This document shows positions 7,396 through 15,427 of a stretch of DNA of 44,316 nt, piece after piece. The stretch covers positions 1-44,316 of the forward strand of contig DASUMP010000070.1 in the NCBI GenBank assembly GCA_036277635.1. The letters are read 5' to 3'. The stretch's first letter is position 1, and every line of letters begins with the position of its first letter. The stretch is from DASUMP01 sp036277635 (GTDB taxonomy: Bacteria; Actinomycetota; Acidimicrobiia; IMCC26256; PALSA-610). Made by a program: the position numbers and the translations under genes. A model generated the notes under the pieces. The model saw only the letters and a list, made by a program, of their open reading frames with translations. It had not been told where the DNA came from and searched no databases.

Positions 7396-9360
7396 GTGGA
7401 GCACGGGAGGTGGGCGCGCGCAACGATCGCGACGCTGGCGCTCGTTGTCGCGTCGTGCAGCGGCGGCGGCGACGACGCCGACCGCGACGCCGACCGCGAC
7501 ACGACGTCGGCCGGCGATCCGACTCCCACCGAGCTCGAGTGCGCGTGGCCGATGTTCGGTCACGGGCCGGCGCGATCGTTCGCATACCCGTGCGAGTCGG
7601 CGATCGATGCGACGAGTGCGACGCGATTGACCGAGGCGTGGTTCGTGAACACGCGCGATGTCGTGACGGCGACGCCCGCCGTCGTCGACGACACGGTGTT
7701 CGTGGGCGACTGGTCGGGACGGTTCTACGCGCTGGATCTCGAACGCGGCGAGGCTCGCTGGACGTATGACGCGCGCGTGCACCCGCGTGTCTATTCGGGT
7801 CAGATCGTCGCGTCGCCTGCCGTTGCCGACGTGGGCGACGACCGGCTCGTCTTCTTCGCCAGCGGCAAGACGATGTACGCCCTGGACGCGGCGAACGGTG
7901 ACGTGCAGTGGGAGCACGAAGTTGGCGAGGTGGGCGACGACACCGACCCCACCGAGATCCAGTCGTCGCCGGTCGTGGTGGGCGACACCGTGATCTTCGG
8001 CTTCGACGGCCACGACGAGCCGGGCGTGCGCGCGGGCCTGCTCGCGCTCGACGCCGCGTCGGGCGACGAGCGGTGGTACTTCGATCCCGATCAGGGTGGC
8101 GACCCCACCGGCTGCGCGGGCATCTGGAGCTCACCGACAGTCGACGTGGAGCGCGGCCTGGTCTTCGCCGGAACCGCGAACTGCGTCACCTCGCCGGAGG
8201 GGTGGGGCCCGTACACCGAAGCGTTGGTGGCAGTCGACCTCGAGACCGGTGCACCGAAGTGGTCGTATCAACCACACGCGCCGAACAACGACGACTTCGA
8301 CTTCGCGGGTGCGCCGAACCTGTTCTCGGTCGACGGTCGCGATCTCGTCGGTCTCGGCAACAAGGACGGCTCGTACTACGCGGTCGACCGCGAGACCGGG
8401 GAGCTCGTGTGGACGGCCGACGCGGCCGAGGTGCGCGTCCCGGGCCGCAACTTCTCGACCGGTGGGTTCATCGGCGCGACCGCAGTCGCCGACGGCGTGA
8501 TCGTGGGCGGGACCGCGGTCGGCGGTCCGTGCCCGTGCGTGCACGGCATCGACGCCGCCACGGGCGAGCTGCGATGGCAGGAGGCGAGCGCGGGGCCCAC
8601 GTTCGCGCCCACGACCATCGTGAACGACGTCGCGTTCGTCGGTTCGACGACCGATTTCACGTTGCGGGCGATGGACGTCGACTCCGGCGCGGTCGTGTGG
8701 TCGCAGGAGATGACGGGTGGGGTTGCGGGCGGTGTCGCGGTCGTCGACGACACGATCGTCGCCGTCGCCGGCATCCGCGAACCGGGACTCGACGAACGCA
8801 GCGAGACGAGCGGTGTCACCGCGTTCCGGCTGGGCGATGACGCCATCACGACGACCACGAGCGGCGCATCCGACGCGCTGCCCCCGAGCACACCCGCGCC
8901 CCCGCCCGAGGATCCACCGGTGACCGTCCCTGGAGGCGGCGCGTGCAGCGGGGCTCCGTGCTCGATCGAGTTCGGCGTGCTGAAGGAGATCCCGGCCGGT
9001 GCGAGCCCGACGATGACGCTCCTCGTGCGCCCCGACCCGTTCCGTCTCGAGGTCCGCGGCGACGGCCTCGGGGAACCCGACGATTGGTTGCGTGCGGGTG
9101 GGCGCGCCGCCGAGATCGGCGCCGTCACCTACGGCGTCTTCCTCACCAAGAGCGACGACGACCCACGCGGCACGCTCGTCTGCGTGCTCGACGGCGCCTT
9201 CGACTGCGTCACCGACGTGCTCCCCGATCCCCTCGAGGCGAGCTACAGCCGCCTGAGTCTCCTAGCGATCGCGAACACCGTGGCGTTGCCCGAGACCGCG
9301 GAAGGGTTCGACCGTCTCGTCGCGACGATCGCGTTCGACCCGCCGCTCGTGCTCGGTTGA
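7396..9360 (+). CDS. PQQ-type beta-propeller lipoprotein
   Basis: A 654-residue lipoprotein: signal peptide with VVASC (C21), an acidic linker, then a propeller of repeated PQQ-like blades. Examples are FVGDWSGRFYALDLERGEARW, ALDAANGDVQW, LLALDAASGDERWYF, LVAVDLETGAPKW, YAVDRETGELVW and HGIDAATGELRW. The opening WPMFGHGPARSFAYPC resembles PQQ-dependent polyvinyl-alcohol-dehydrogenase-like proteins. No CxxCH haem motif is present. A Pro/Thr linker (about 500-515) leads to a separate C-terminal domain with paired cysteines (CSGAPC; CVLDGAFDC). It may be an extracytoplasmic alcohol dehydrogenase or a non-catalytic propeller. GTG 7396 follows a G-rich ribosome site. The divergent neighbour is the serine hydrolase. 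Confidence 0.85.
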   Translation: MEHGRWARATIATLALVVASCSGGGDDADRDADRDTTSAGDPTPTELECAWPMFGHGPARSFAYPCESAIDATSATRLTEAWFVNTRDVVTATPAVVDDTVFVGDWSGRFYALDLERGEARWTYDARVHPRVYSGQIVASPAVADVGDDRLVFFASGKTMYALDAANGDVQWEHEVGEVGDDTDPTEIQSSPVVVGDTVIFGFDGHDEPGVRAGLLALDAASGDERWYFDPDQGGDPTGCAGIWSSPTVDVERGLVFAGTANCVTSPEGWGPYTEALVAVDLETGAPKWSYQPHAPNNDDFDFAGAPNLFSVDGRDLVGLGNKDGSYYAVDRETGELVWTADAAEVRVPGRNFSTGGFIGATAVADGVIVGGTAVGGPCPCVHGIDAATGELRWQEASAGPTFAPTTIVNDVAFVGSTTDFTLRAMDVDSGAVVWSQEMTGGVAGGVAVVDDTIVAVAGIREPGLDERSETSGVTAFRLGDDAITTTTSGASDALPPSTPAPPPEDPPVTVPGGGACSGAPCSIEFGVLKEIPAGASPTMTLLVRPDPFRLEVRGDGLGEPDDWLRAGGRAAEIGAVTYGVFLTKSDDDPRGTLVCVLDGAFDCVTDVLPDPLEASYSRLSLLAIANTVALPETAEGFDRLVATIAFDPPLVLG

Positions 9361-9371
9361 TCGGAGTCACC

Positions 9372-10520
9372 ATGCGCCGCGCCCGTGCCCTCGTTGTTGT
9401 CGCAGTGATGGTGTCCGTCCTGGGCGCGTGCAGCGGCGACGGCGGCGACGCCGCCGAGCCGACGAGCACGACCGCGGCCGTGCCGGCGACCCCGATCGTG
9501 TTCAACGGGCAGGGCAACGACCTCGCTGCGTACTCCACCGAGGCTCCGTTCGACGAGCAGCTCGTCATCGAGCACAACTCCGAGGAGAACCCCGACGGGC
9601 TCGACATCAACGGGCAGATCTGCTTCGACCCCGACGACCCGCAGCGGTTCGTCGCGGGTGAGGACACGTTCCAGTCGACGACGGGCGAACCGGGGTGGGG
9701 CGTGTTCGCGCTGACCGGCACGACGATCGGTGAGCTGTCGGCGACGCAGGTGGCGGAGCTCGTGCCGACCTACCAGCCCGACCAGGACGGAGCCGAGAAC
9801 TTCGGGTGCGGGTTCTTGGCCGACGGGCGCATCGTCACCACCGACATCGGCAACCAGGCGACCGGTGACCCCAACGGTCAGCTCATCGTATGGTTCCCGC
9901 CCTTCGAGGGTGACGACATCGCCTACTGCAAGGTCGACGTCGCGATCGGCACCGCCCAAGCGATCCTGGTCGACGGCGACGCGGTCTACGTGGCGTCCGC
10001 GCGTGGCGGTGGCGTGTTCCGCTACGACGTGACCACGTTCCCCAACGACGAGACGCCGACGGGCGGCTGCGACTCCACCGACGTCACCGGTGCACCGCTC
10101 GCGTCGGGCATCGAGCGCGACGAGTTCATCGTCGGCGACGAGACGAACGGGATCGCCACCGCCGCCGGCATCGCGCGCAACGCCGACGGGAACCTGTTCG
10201 TGTCGAGCGTCTTCAACGGGGTGATCTCGGAGTTCTCCTCCGACGGGACCTTCGTGCGCCGCGTGCTCGAACCTCCGGAGGGCGAAGCGCTCGGCGAGGA
10301 GCCGTACTCGACCGGCACCCCACTCGGCATCGGCGTCGCGTCGGACGGCACGCTCTACTACGCCGACCTCGGCATCGTCATCAGCGCCGACGGCATCGGG
10401 CCCGGACCGAACACGGGCACGGTGCGTCGCATCCGCTTCGTCGACGGCGAACCGCAGCCGCCGGAGATCCTCGGCGACGGCCTCGCGTTCCCCGACGGCA
10501 TCGGCATCTACGAGCCGTGA
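9372..10520 (+). CDS. SMP-30/gluconolactonase-like beta-propeller lipoprotein
   Basis: A 382-residue lipoprotein with a textbook lipobox LGAC (C20) after a 19-residue signal, then a Gly/Asp/Thr-rich linker. The rest reads as beta-propeller blades: VFALTGTTIGELS, FGCGFLADGRIVTTDIGN, GIARNADGNLFVSSVFNGVISEFSSDG, GIGVASDGTLYYADLGI and DGLAFPDGIGIY. The DGxLxxxD/S rhythm is that of SMP-30/gluconolactonase and NHL-type propellers. No catalytic metal set could be assigned with confidence. The ATG at 9372 lies 11 bp after the PQQ-propeller stop with GGAG 5 nt upstream, so the two lipoproteins are almost surely one operon. Confidence 0.8.
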   Translation: MRRARALVVVAVMVSVLGACSGDGGDAAEPTSTTAAVPATPIVFNGQGNDLAAYSTEAPFDEQLVIEHNSEENPDGLDINGQICFDPDDPQRFVAGEDTFQSTTGEPGWGVFALTGTTIGELSATQVAELVPTYQPDQDGAENFGCGFLADGRIVTTDIGNQATGDPNGQLIVWFPPFEGDDIAYCKVDVAIGTAQAILVDGDAVYVASARGGGVFRYDVTTFPNDETPTGGCDSTDVTGAPLASGIERDEFIVGDETNGIATAAGIARNADGNLFVSSVFNGVISEFSSDGTFVRRVLEPPEGEALGEEPYSTGTPLGIGVASDGTLYYADLGIVISADGIGPGPNTGTVRRIRFVDGEPQPPEILGDGLAFPDGIGIYEP

Positions 10521-10544
10521 CCGCGCGCGCCGCAAGCGCGACGC

Positions 10545-11678
10545 TCAGTCGAGGTGGACGAGCGTCTCGTGGAACGGGTCGGTGTAGTGCTCGGCGAAGA
10601 GCTTCGCGACCAGCTCGGCGCGACTGTTCACACCGATCTTCTCGAACACCGACTTGATGTAGTCGCGCACCGTGTGCGCGGACAGGTGGAGCTCGGCGGC
10701 GATCTGCGGTGTGGACGATCCGCTCGCGATCGCGCGGACGACGTCGCGCTCGCGCGGAGTGAGCCGGTACGCCTCGAGGATGATCGGCGCGATGTCGGCG
10801 CTCTTCGCCGGTTCCACGACCACCGCGATGCTCCCCGCGTCGGCGTTGCCGGCGAGCGCGCTCGCGTGCAGCACCACCCAGCGGCCCGCGCGGTCGCGCA
10901 GGCGGAGTCGGGGCGCACCGGTCGCGCGTCCGGCGGCGACGGCGCGCGCCCGAGCGAGGAGCGGCACGATCGGGATCGCGGCCTCGAGGTCGGGCGCCGA
11001 GCGGTCGCCGAGCACCTGGAGCCAGCTCGCGCCACCGATGCCGTAGATCTCGTCGAGCCAGCGCGCCGCGGCGTCGTTGGCGGAGACCATCGTGTTCTCG
11101 GCGTCGAACAGCAGCAGGCCGGGCGCGTGCGACAGGTTCGGCGGCTGGACGCTGCGCGCCGCTTGTGTGCGGATCGCGTCGCCGACGATCTCGGAGAGCG
11201 CCGCGAACAGTGCGACGTCGTCGGCGTCGAACGCGGGTCGGCCGGCCTCGCGCATCAGCGCGGCCACGCCCCAGGTGCGGTCACCGGTGCGGAACACCGA
11301 ACGCAGCTCGTCGTCGTAGCCCTGGGGGCGGATGAAGTTGCGGTAGCGCGCGCTGCGCAGCGGCTGTCCGTCGGTGGCGTGGAAGAGCGTGGCCGCGGGG
11401 ACGTCGGTGCGCGCGAGATCGGTGAACAGGTTGGCGTCGTGCTCGTGGAACTCGCCGTCCCAGAACGGCTGGCAGTAGCCCTCGTCGAGCGCTTCCATAC
11501 GGGCCGGCGCGACGGCGAGGAGCGTGCTCGGGTCGACCCCGAACCACATGGCGCCGTCGTAGGGGATGGCCCGGCGCACCTCGGTGGCGAGGCCTTCGAG
11601 CAGCTCGTCGGCGGTGCCGGCGCGGCGTACGGCCCGCTCCACCGCGTCGATCGTCCGTTGGGGCGAGGCGACTCCCAC
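10545..11678 (-). CDS. LuxR-family transcriptional regulator with GAF/PAS-like sensor region
   Basis: A 377-residue regulator with a C-terminal LuxR/FixJ helix-turn-helix (about 306-365): LTPRERDVVRAIASG, TPQIAAELHLSAHTVRDYIKSVFEKIGV. The central part (LLLFDAENTMVSANDAAARWLDEIYG) reads as a PAS fold, and the N-terminal half (PYDGAMWFGVDPSTLL...FAALSEIVGDAI) as a GAF-like domain, so it probably senses a small ligand. The GTG at 11678 was preferred to the GTG at 11750. The extra 24 residues would be a Pro/Gly string translated from a long DNA dyad, and a TACGCT element sits 6 nt before 11678. It is divergent from the MBL protein, its likely target. Confidence 0.88.
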   Translation of the reverse strand: MGVASPQRTIDAVERAVRRAGTADELLEGLATEVRRAIPYDGAMWFGVDPSTLLAVAPARMEALDEGYCQPFWDGEFHEHDANLFTDLARTDVPAATLFHATDGQPLRSARYRNFIRPQGYDDELRSVFRTGDRTWGVAALMREAGRPAFDADDVALFAALSEIVGDAIRTQAARSVQPPNLSHAPGLLLFDAENTMVSANDAAARWLDEIYGIGGASWLQVLGDRSAPDLEAAIPIVPLLARARAVAAGRATGAPRLRLRDRAGRWVVLHASALAGNADAGSIAVVVEPAKSADIAPIILEAYRLTPRERDVVRAIASGSSTPQIAAELHLSAHTVRDYIKSVFEKIGVNSRAELVAKLFAEHYTDPFHETLVHLD

Positions 11679-11684
11679 GACCCC

Positions 11685-11690
11685 AGCGTA
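11685..11690 (-). promoter_or_regulatory. Candidate -10 element of the LuxR gene
   Basis: TACGCT on the minus strand, 6 nt before the GTG at 11678. It supports the shorter start and a leaderless transcript. Confidence 0.4.
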
Positions 11691-11700
11691 AACCGGTTCG

Positions 11701-11739
11701 GGCCCGGGGGGACCCCCTCGCGTGGGGGGTTCTCGGGCC
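11701..11739. promoter_or_regulatory. 39-bp interrupted dyad between LuxR and MBL genes
   Basis: Outer arms GGCCCG (11701-11706) and CGGGCC (11734-11739) and inner arms ACCCCC (11712-11717) and GGGGGT (11725-11730) nest into one near-continuous hairpin with a 7-nt loop. It lies between the two divergent starts and could be a regulator site or an RNA hairpin. Confidence 0.45.
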
Positions 11740-11822
11740 GTGAAGTCCACACGCCCGTGGGATCGCCGGGCGCCGGCTGGAGGCGGATGCTCCTCGGGTC
11801 AGCCCTGCGAGAGGAGTCACCG

Positions 11823-12638
11823 ATGAACGCCCTGTCCGTCCCCACGCCCGAACCGGTCGAGGTCGCCCCCGAGACCTTCCTGATCCCGAACCTGGCCCCG
11901 ATGGGCCCCGACGCGTACGTGCCCGTCAACTCGCTCGTGATCCGCGGCGAGGAGCCCGTGGTGGTCGACACCGGTGCGCCCATCCACCGCGAGCGCTGGA
12001 TCGAGCAGGTGTTCGGCCTCGTCGAGCCGAAGGACATCCGCTGGGTGTTCCTCTCCCACGAGGACGGCGACCACGTGGGCGCGCTCGAGACCGTGCTCGA
12101 CGCCGCGCCGCAGGCCACGCTCGTGCTGAACATGTTCGGGACCGAGCGGCGCGCGCTCGAGACCGCGGTACCGCTCGAGCGGTCGATCTGGCGCGAGCCG
12201 GGTGAGAGCTTCGCGACCGCCGACCGCCGGTTCCGGCTGTTCCTCCCGCCGATCTTCGACGGCCCCGCGACGCGCGGGCTCTACGACGAGCGCACCGGCG
12301 TGATGTGGTCGGTCGACTCGTTCGCGGCGGCGACGCCGGGCGCACAACACGTGGAGGAGCTGCCGAGCGACCTCTACGAGCAGAGCTTCGGTGAGTTCAA
12401 CAGCATGATCTCGCCCTGGCACCAGTGGCTCGACTCCGCCCGGTACGACGCGCACGTCGACACGGTGGAGGCGCTGGCGCCGAACGTCGTCGTGAGCGCG
12501 CACGGTCCGATCCTGACCGGTTCCGCGATCCACGACGCGTTCGACCGTGTGCGCACGCTCGCGGGTCGGGAACGCTTCGTGCCGCCGGGGCAAGCGCTGC
12601 TCGACGAGATCCTCGCGACCGTCACCGCGGCCGCGTGA
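11823..12638 (+). CDS. MBL-fold protein of the ODP/flavodiiron type with altered metal ligands
   Basis: A 271-residue metallo-beta-lactamase-fold protein. The metal motif is SHEDGDHVG, giving H79-x-D81-x-D83-H84. Flavodiiron and oxygen-binding diiron (ODP) proteins have HxExDH here, and hydrolytic MBLs HxHxDH. Further candidate ligands are D165 in SVDSF and H227 in SAHGP. The usual His near 147 is absent; D146 in IFDGP takes that place. The flavodoxin domain of flavodiiron proteins is missing, as in ODPs. It may bind iron and O2 or NO rather than hydrolyse a substrate. ATG 11823 has a strong GAGAGGAG site. Confidence 0.85.
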   Translation: MNALSVPTPEPVEVAPETFLIPNLAPMGPDAYVPVNSLVIRGEEPVVVDTGAPIHRERWIEQVFGLVEPKDIRWVFLSHEDGDHVGALETVLDAAPQATLVLNMFGTERRALETAVPLERSIWREPGESFATADRRFRLFLPPIFDGPATRGLYDERTGVMWSVDSFAAATPGAQHVEELPSDLYEQSFGEFNSMISPWHQWLDSARYDAHVDTVEALAPNVVVSAHGPILTGSAIHDAFDRVRTLAGRERFVPPGQALLDEILATVTAAA

Positions 12639-12646
12639 TCGGCGGA

Positions 12647-12675
12647 TCGCCCGGGCGCTTCGCGCGCCCGGGCGA
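12647..12675. terminator. Bidirectional hairpin between convergent genes
   Basis: A perfect 12-bp stem (TCGCCCGGGCGC, 12647-12658, and its complement, 12664-12675) with a 5-nt loop lies between the ends of the MBL gene (12638) and the GH127 gene (12683). There is no U-run, as is common for high-GC actinobacterial terminators, and it can serve both strands. Confidence 0.65.
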
Positions 12676-12682
12676 CCGCTCG

Positions 12683-14155
12683 TCAGTCCGCCTGGTGCAC
12701 CCACACGGTCATCGGGCTCGGGCCTCGGTTCGCGAACGCGTGGAACGGGATCGCGAGCAGGTCGGTCGGTGTGGCCGCCGTCGTCGGGTCGTACAACGCG
12801 GTCGAGCGCAAGGTCGCGCCGCGCACTCGCGACGCGGCGACGGCGATCCCGTCGACGGTCGCCGGGAGGACCGGGGTGGAGGTGTCGACGGCCGCGTCGA
12901 GCACGTGGACACCGTGGGGTTGGTCGAGACCTTCGAAGCAGTACACGAACGGCTCGCGCACCAACGCGACCTTCCCGCCGAGCGACTCCACGCGGTGATG
13001 GGCCCGCACCCAGTGCGCCGGGGAGTCCGGGTCGGGTTCCGCGAGCGGGAGATCGAGGTGGGGGAGCGCAGCGAGCAGGCGAGTCGCGTTCGTGGGGCAG
13101 CAGGTGACGTCGCGCCACGGTGACCGGCGCAGTGGGAGGGGACCCGCGATGGCGGCGGGGAGATGGTCGCCGATCCACGGGTGCTCCTCGGTCTCGCAGG
13201 TGGTGGCGTGCGGGATCGCGTAGAACCACTCGTCGCCCTCATCGGAGACGCCGGCGAGGAACGCGTTGTGCAGCGTGCGCAGCAGCCAGCGCATCGCCTC
13301 GGGTTCGGCGGTCAGCGCGTGCATCCGGTGGTGCCAGTGGATCGCGGCGACCGCCGCGCACGTCTCGGTGTAGCTGCGGGCCTGCGGCATCTCGTAGCGC
13401 GCGCCGATCGCCTCGGCGACCCACCGCCCGCCGACGCCGCCGGTGATGTACACCGACGTCGCGAGCAGGTCGGCGTGCCAGCGTCGCACCGCGGCGATGC
13501 GTTCCTCGTCACCGGTCTCGAGCGCGAGATCGGTGAGTCCCGTCGCGAAGTAGAGCGCGCACACGGCGTGGCCCTGGAGGCGGTCCCAGTCCCGCCACGG
13601 GACGCGATCCGCGAGGTCGATCGCGAGGTCGAGGTGACGCGCGTGCTGCGTCGCCCGGTACAGCTCGACGAGCGCCGATTCGATCGCGGGGTGGTGGTCG
13701 CGTACGCCGCCGGGGAGATCGCGCGCGATGCAGTCGGCCAGGCGCTCGGCCGCGTCGAGGAGATCGGTGCGGCCCTGGACCCGCGCCCGGGCCACCGCGG
13801 CGTGCACGAAGTGACCGGCGCAGTACAGCTCGTGGCTCCAGGTCAGGTCGTGCCATCGCGGCAGCTGACCGTCGCGCCCGAAGTTCGTGTTCAGGTATCC
13901 GTCGGCGTGCTGCGCGGCGAGCACGACCTCGACCGTGGTCTCGAGTTCCTGTACGTCCCCCGCGTACGCGGCGGCCTCCATCCACTTGAAGAGGTCGGAG
14001 TCGGTGAACCACAGCCCCTGACGTTCGTGGTCGGGCCGGAAGTTGTCGACGACGGCGTGTTCGACGAGGCGATCGAACAGCCTGGGGATCGCCACGTCAC
14101 GGTTGCGACGGACGCGCTCCGCCCAGAACGGCGGGAGCGGCGGCGGTTCGCTCAC
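12683..14155 (-). CDS. GH127-like beta-L-arabinofuranosidase (DUF1680) family protein
   Basis: A 490-residue alpha/alpha-barrel glycoside hydrolase-like protein. In GH127 (bifidobacterial HypBA1) a Cys nucleophile sits in a zinc site made by E338, C340, C417 and C418. The same elements are readable here: SYTETCA (E264, C266) and TCCPTN (C352, C353). Other family marks are DGYLNTNF (85-92), LYCAGHF (110-116) and ITGGVGG (237-243). It is shorter than HypBA1 (658 residues), so part of the C-terminal beta domain may be reduced. No signal peptide: it acts in the cytoplasm, probably on imported arabinose-containing oligosaccharides. The GTG at 14155 overlaps the upstream flavoprotein stop by 4 bp (GTGA). 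Confidence 0.88.
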   Translation of the reverse strand: MSEPPPLPPFWAERVRRNRDVAIPRLFDRLVEHAVVDNFRPDHERQGLWFTDSDLFKWMEAAAYAGDVQELETTVEVVLAAQHADGYLNTNFGRDGQLPRWHDLTWSHELYCAGHFVHAAVARARVQGRTDLLDAAERLADCIARDLPGGVRDHHPAIESALVELYRATQHARHLDLAIDLADRVPWRDWDRLQGHAVCALYFATGLTDLALETGDEERIAAVRRWHADLLATSVYITGGVGGRWVAEAIGARYEMPQARSYTETCAAVAAIHWHHRMHALTAEPEAMRWLLRTLHNAFLAGVSDEGDEWFYAIPHATTCETEEHPWIGDHLPAAIAGPLPLRRSPWRDVTCCPTNATRLLAALPHLDLPLAEPDPDSPAHWVRAHHRVESLGGKVALVREPFVYCFEGLDQPHGVHVLDAAVDTSTPVLPATVDGIAVAASRVRGATLRSTALYDPTTAATPTDLLAIPFHAFANRGPSPMTVWVHQAD

Positions 14156-15297
14156 GAACGGAACCAGCGCGCGAGGCGGGTGGCCGCGAACTGCTCCTTG
14201 TCGGGGACGTACTCGGCCGACGGGCCGAGGAACTCGACACGCGGCTCGGGGCCGCTCAGGTAGTCGGCGGCGACTTTGGCGATGTTGCCCTCGCCGAACT
14301 CGAGGTAGCACGCGCCGACGCCGTCGAAGCGACCGGGTGTGCCGGTGCCGCGCACGCGCGCCGCGATCGTCTGCGCGACGGCACGTGCCGCGCGATCGGC
14401 GAACGCGCCCGCCTTCGGGATCGCGCCCTGACCGACCGGGATCGTGGTGACGTCGCCGATCGCGAACACGTTCTCGTGCGCGGTCTCGAGCGAGTACGGA
14501 TCGACACGGACCCAGCCGCCCTCGGCGAGGCCGGCCGCGGCGACCACCGCGGGCACGCGGTGTACGGGAACGCCCATGAACAGATCGAACGGGACCTGCT
14601 CGCCGTCGTCGAGCACCGCCGCGCGCGCGGCGGGGTCGAGCGCGGTGATCTTGCGGCCGACGAGCAGCTCGATCCCGTTCGCCCGGAACTGCTCCGCGAT
14701 CACCGCGGAGCCGTCGGCGGAGATCGGTAGTGGTGCCGGCGCGGGACTGATGGCGCGGATCGTCACCGCGTCGCGCACGCCGCGGCGCACCAAGAAGTCG
14801 TGGAGGAGCAGCGCGGCTTCCCACGGCGCCGGAGGACACTTGTAGGGGAGCCCGAGCACGCCGATCACGATCGTCCCCGCTGTGAACGCGGCGAGCTCGC
14901 CGGCGAGCCGTTCGGCGCCGGGCAGCGAGTAGAACTCGTGGCCGACTTCGGCGAGCCCGGGGGTTGCGTCGACGTCGAGCGCCGCACCGAGCGCGACGAC
15001 GAGGACGTCGGCGTCGTAGCTGCTCGAGTCGGTGACGACGCGCCGTGTCGTGGGGTCGATCGACTCCACGGTCTCCTGACGGAACGCGACGCCCGACGCC
15101 GCGAGGTCGCGGTAGTACGAGCGCACGTCCTCAGGCTGCTTGTGCCCGAACAGCACCGCGAGCTTGTCGAAGCCGACTGTGAACGCGTCGCTGCGATCGA
15201 TCAGCGTGACCTCGACGTCGGCGCCCAGCGTCTCGTCGAGCGTCGTCGCGAGCTCCAAACCGCCGAAGCCGGCACCGAGGATCACTACGTGGGTCAT
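14152..15297 (-). CDS. FAD/NAD(P)-dependent oxidoreductase, sulfide:quinone-reductase-like
   Basis: A 381-residue two-dinucleotide-binding-domain flavoprotein. The FAD loop is VVILGAGFGG (4-13), and the second FAD contact is ENVFAIGDVTTIP (275-287). C154 in PYKCPPAPWEA and C330 in GACYLEFGEG sit like the redox-active Cys pair of sulfide:quinone oxidoreductases and flavocytochrome c sulfide dehydrogenases. The third Cys seen in many SQRs is absent. It may be an SQR, a persulfide reductase or a type II NADH dehydrogenase relative. The ATG at 15297 has GGAG 6 nt upstream. The GH127 gene follows with a 4-bp overlap, an unusual partner. Confidence 0.82.
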   Translation of the reverse strand: MTHVVILGAGFGGLELATTLDETLGADVEVTLIDRSDAFTVGFDKLAVLFGHKQPEDVRSYYRDLAASGVAFRQETVESIDPTTRRVVTDSSSYDADVLVVALGAALDVDATPGLAEVGHEFYSLPGAERLAGELAAFTAGTIVIGVLGLPYKCPPAPWEAALLLHDFLVRRGVRDAVTIRAISPAPAPLPISADGSAVIAEQFRANGIELLVGRKITALDPAARAAVLDDGEQVPFDLFMGVPVHRVPAVVAAAGLAEGGWVRVDPYSLETAHENVFAIGDVTTIPVGQGAIPKAGAFADRAARAVAQTIAARVRGTGTPGRFDGVGACYLEFGEGNIAKVAADYLSGPEPRVEFLGPSAEYVPDKEQFAATRLARWFRS

Positions 15298-15427
15298 TGC
15301 GTCTCCGAGGTCGAGAGGAACCGTGCGCGCCGCCTCGCGAGTTCTACTCTCCGGCGCGGCCGAGGAACACTCTCGGCGACGCGAAACCCGTTTGTCATCG
15401 CCCACTCGACGCTGCAAGCCTGCCCGA

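Noticed and set aside
10521..10544. CGCGC/GCGCG mini-hairpin between the propeller lipoprotein and LuxR genes
   Set aside because: The stem is only about 5 bp in DNA where such repeats are frequent; too weak to call a terminator.
11679..11750. Extended N-terminus of the LuxR regulator
   Set aside because: The extra 24 residues are a Pro/Gly string encoded by a DNA hairpin, and there is a -10-like element before the GTG at 11678.
14156..14839. Extension of the GH127 frame upstream of 14155
   Set aside because: It lies wholly inside the flavoprotein gene and is Arg/Gly-rich. The GTG at 14155 begins the known family N-terminus and makes the GTGA overlap.
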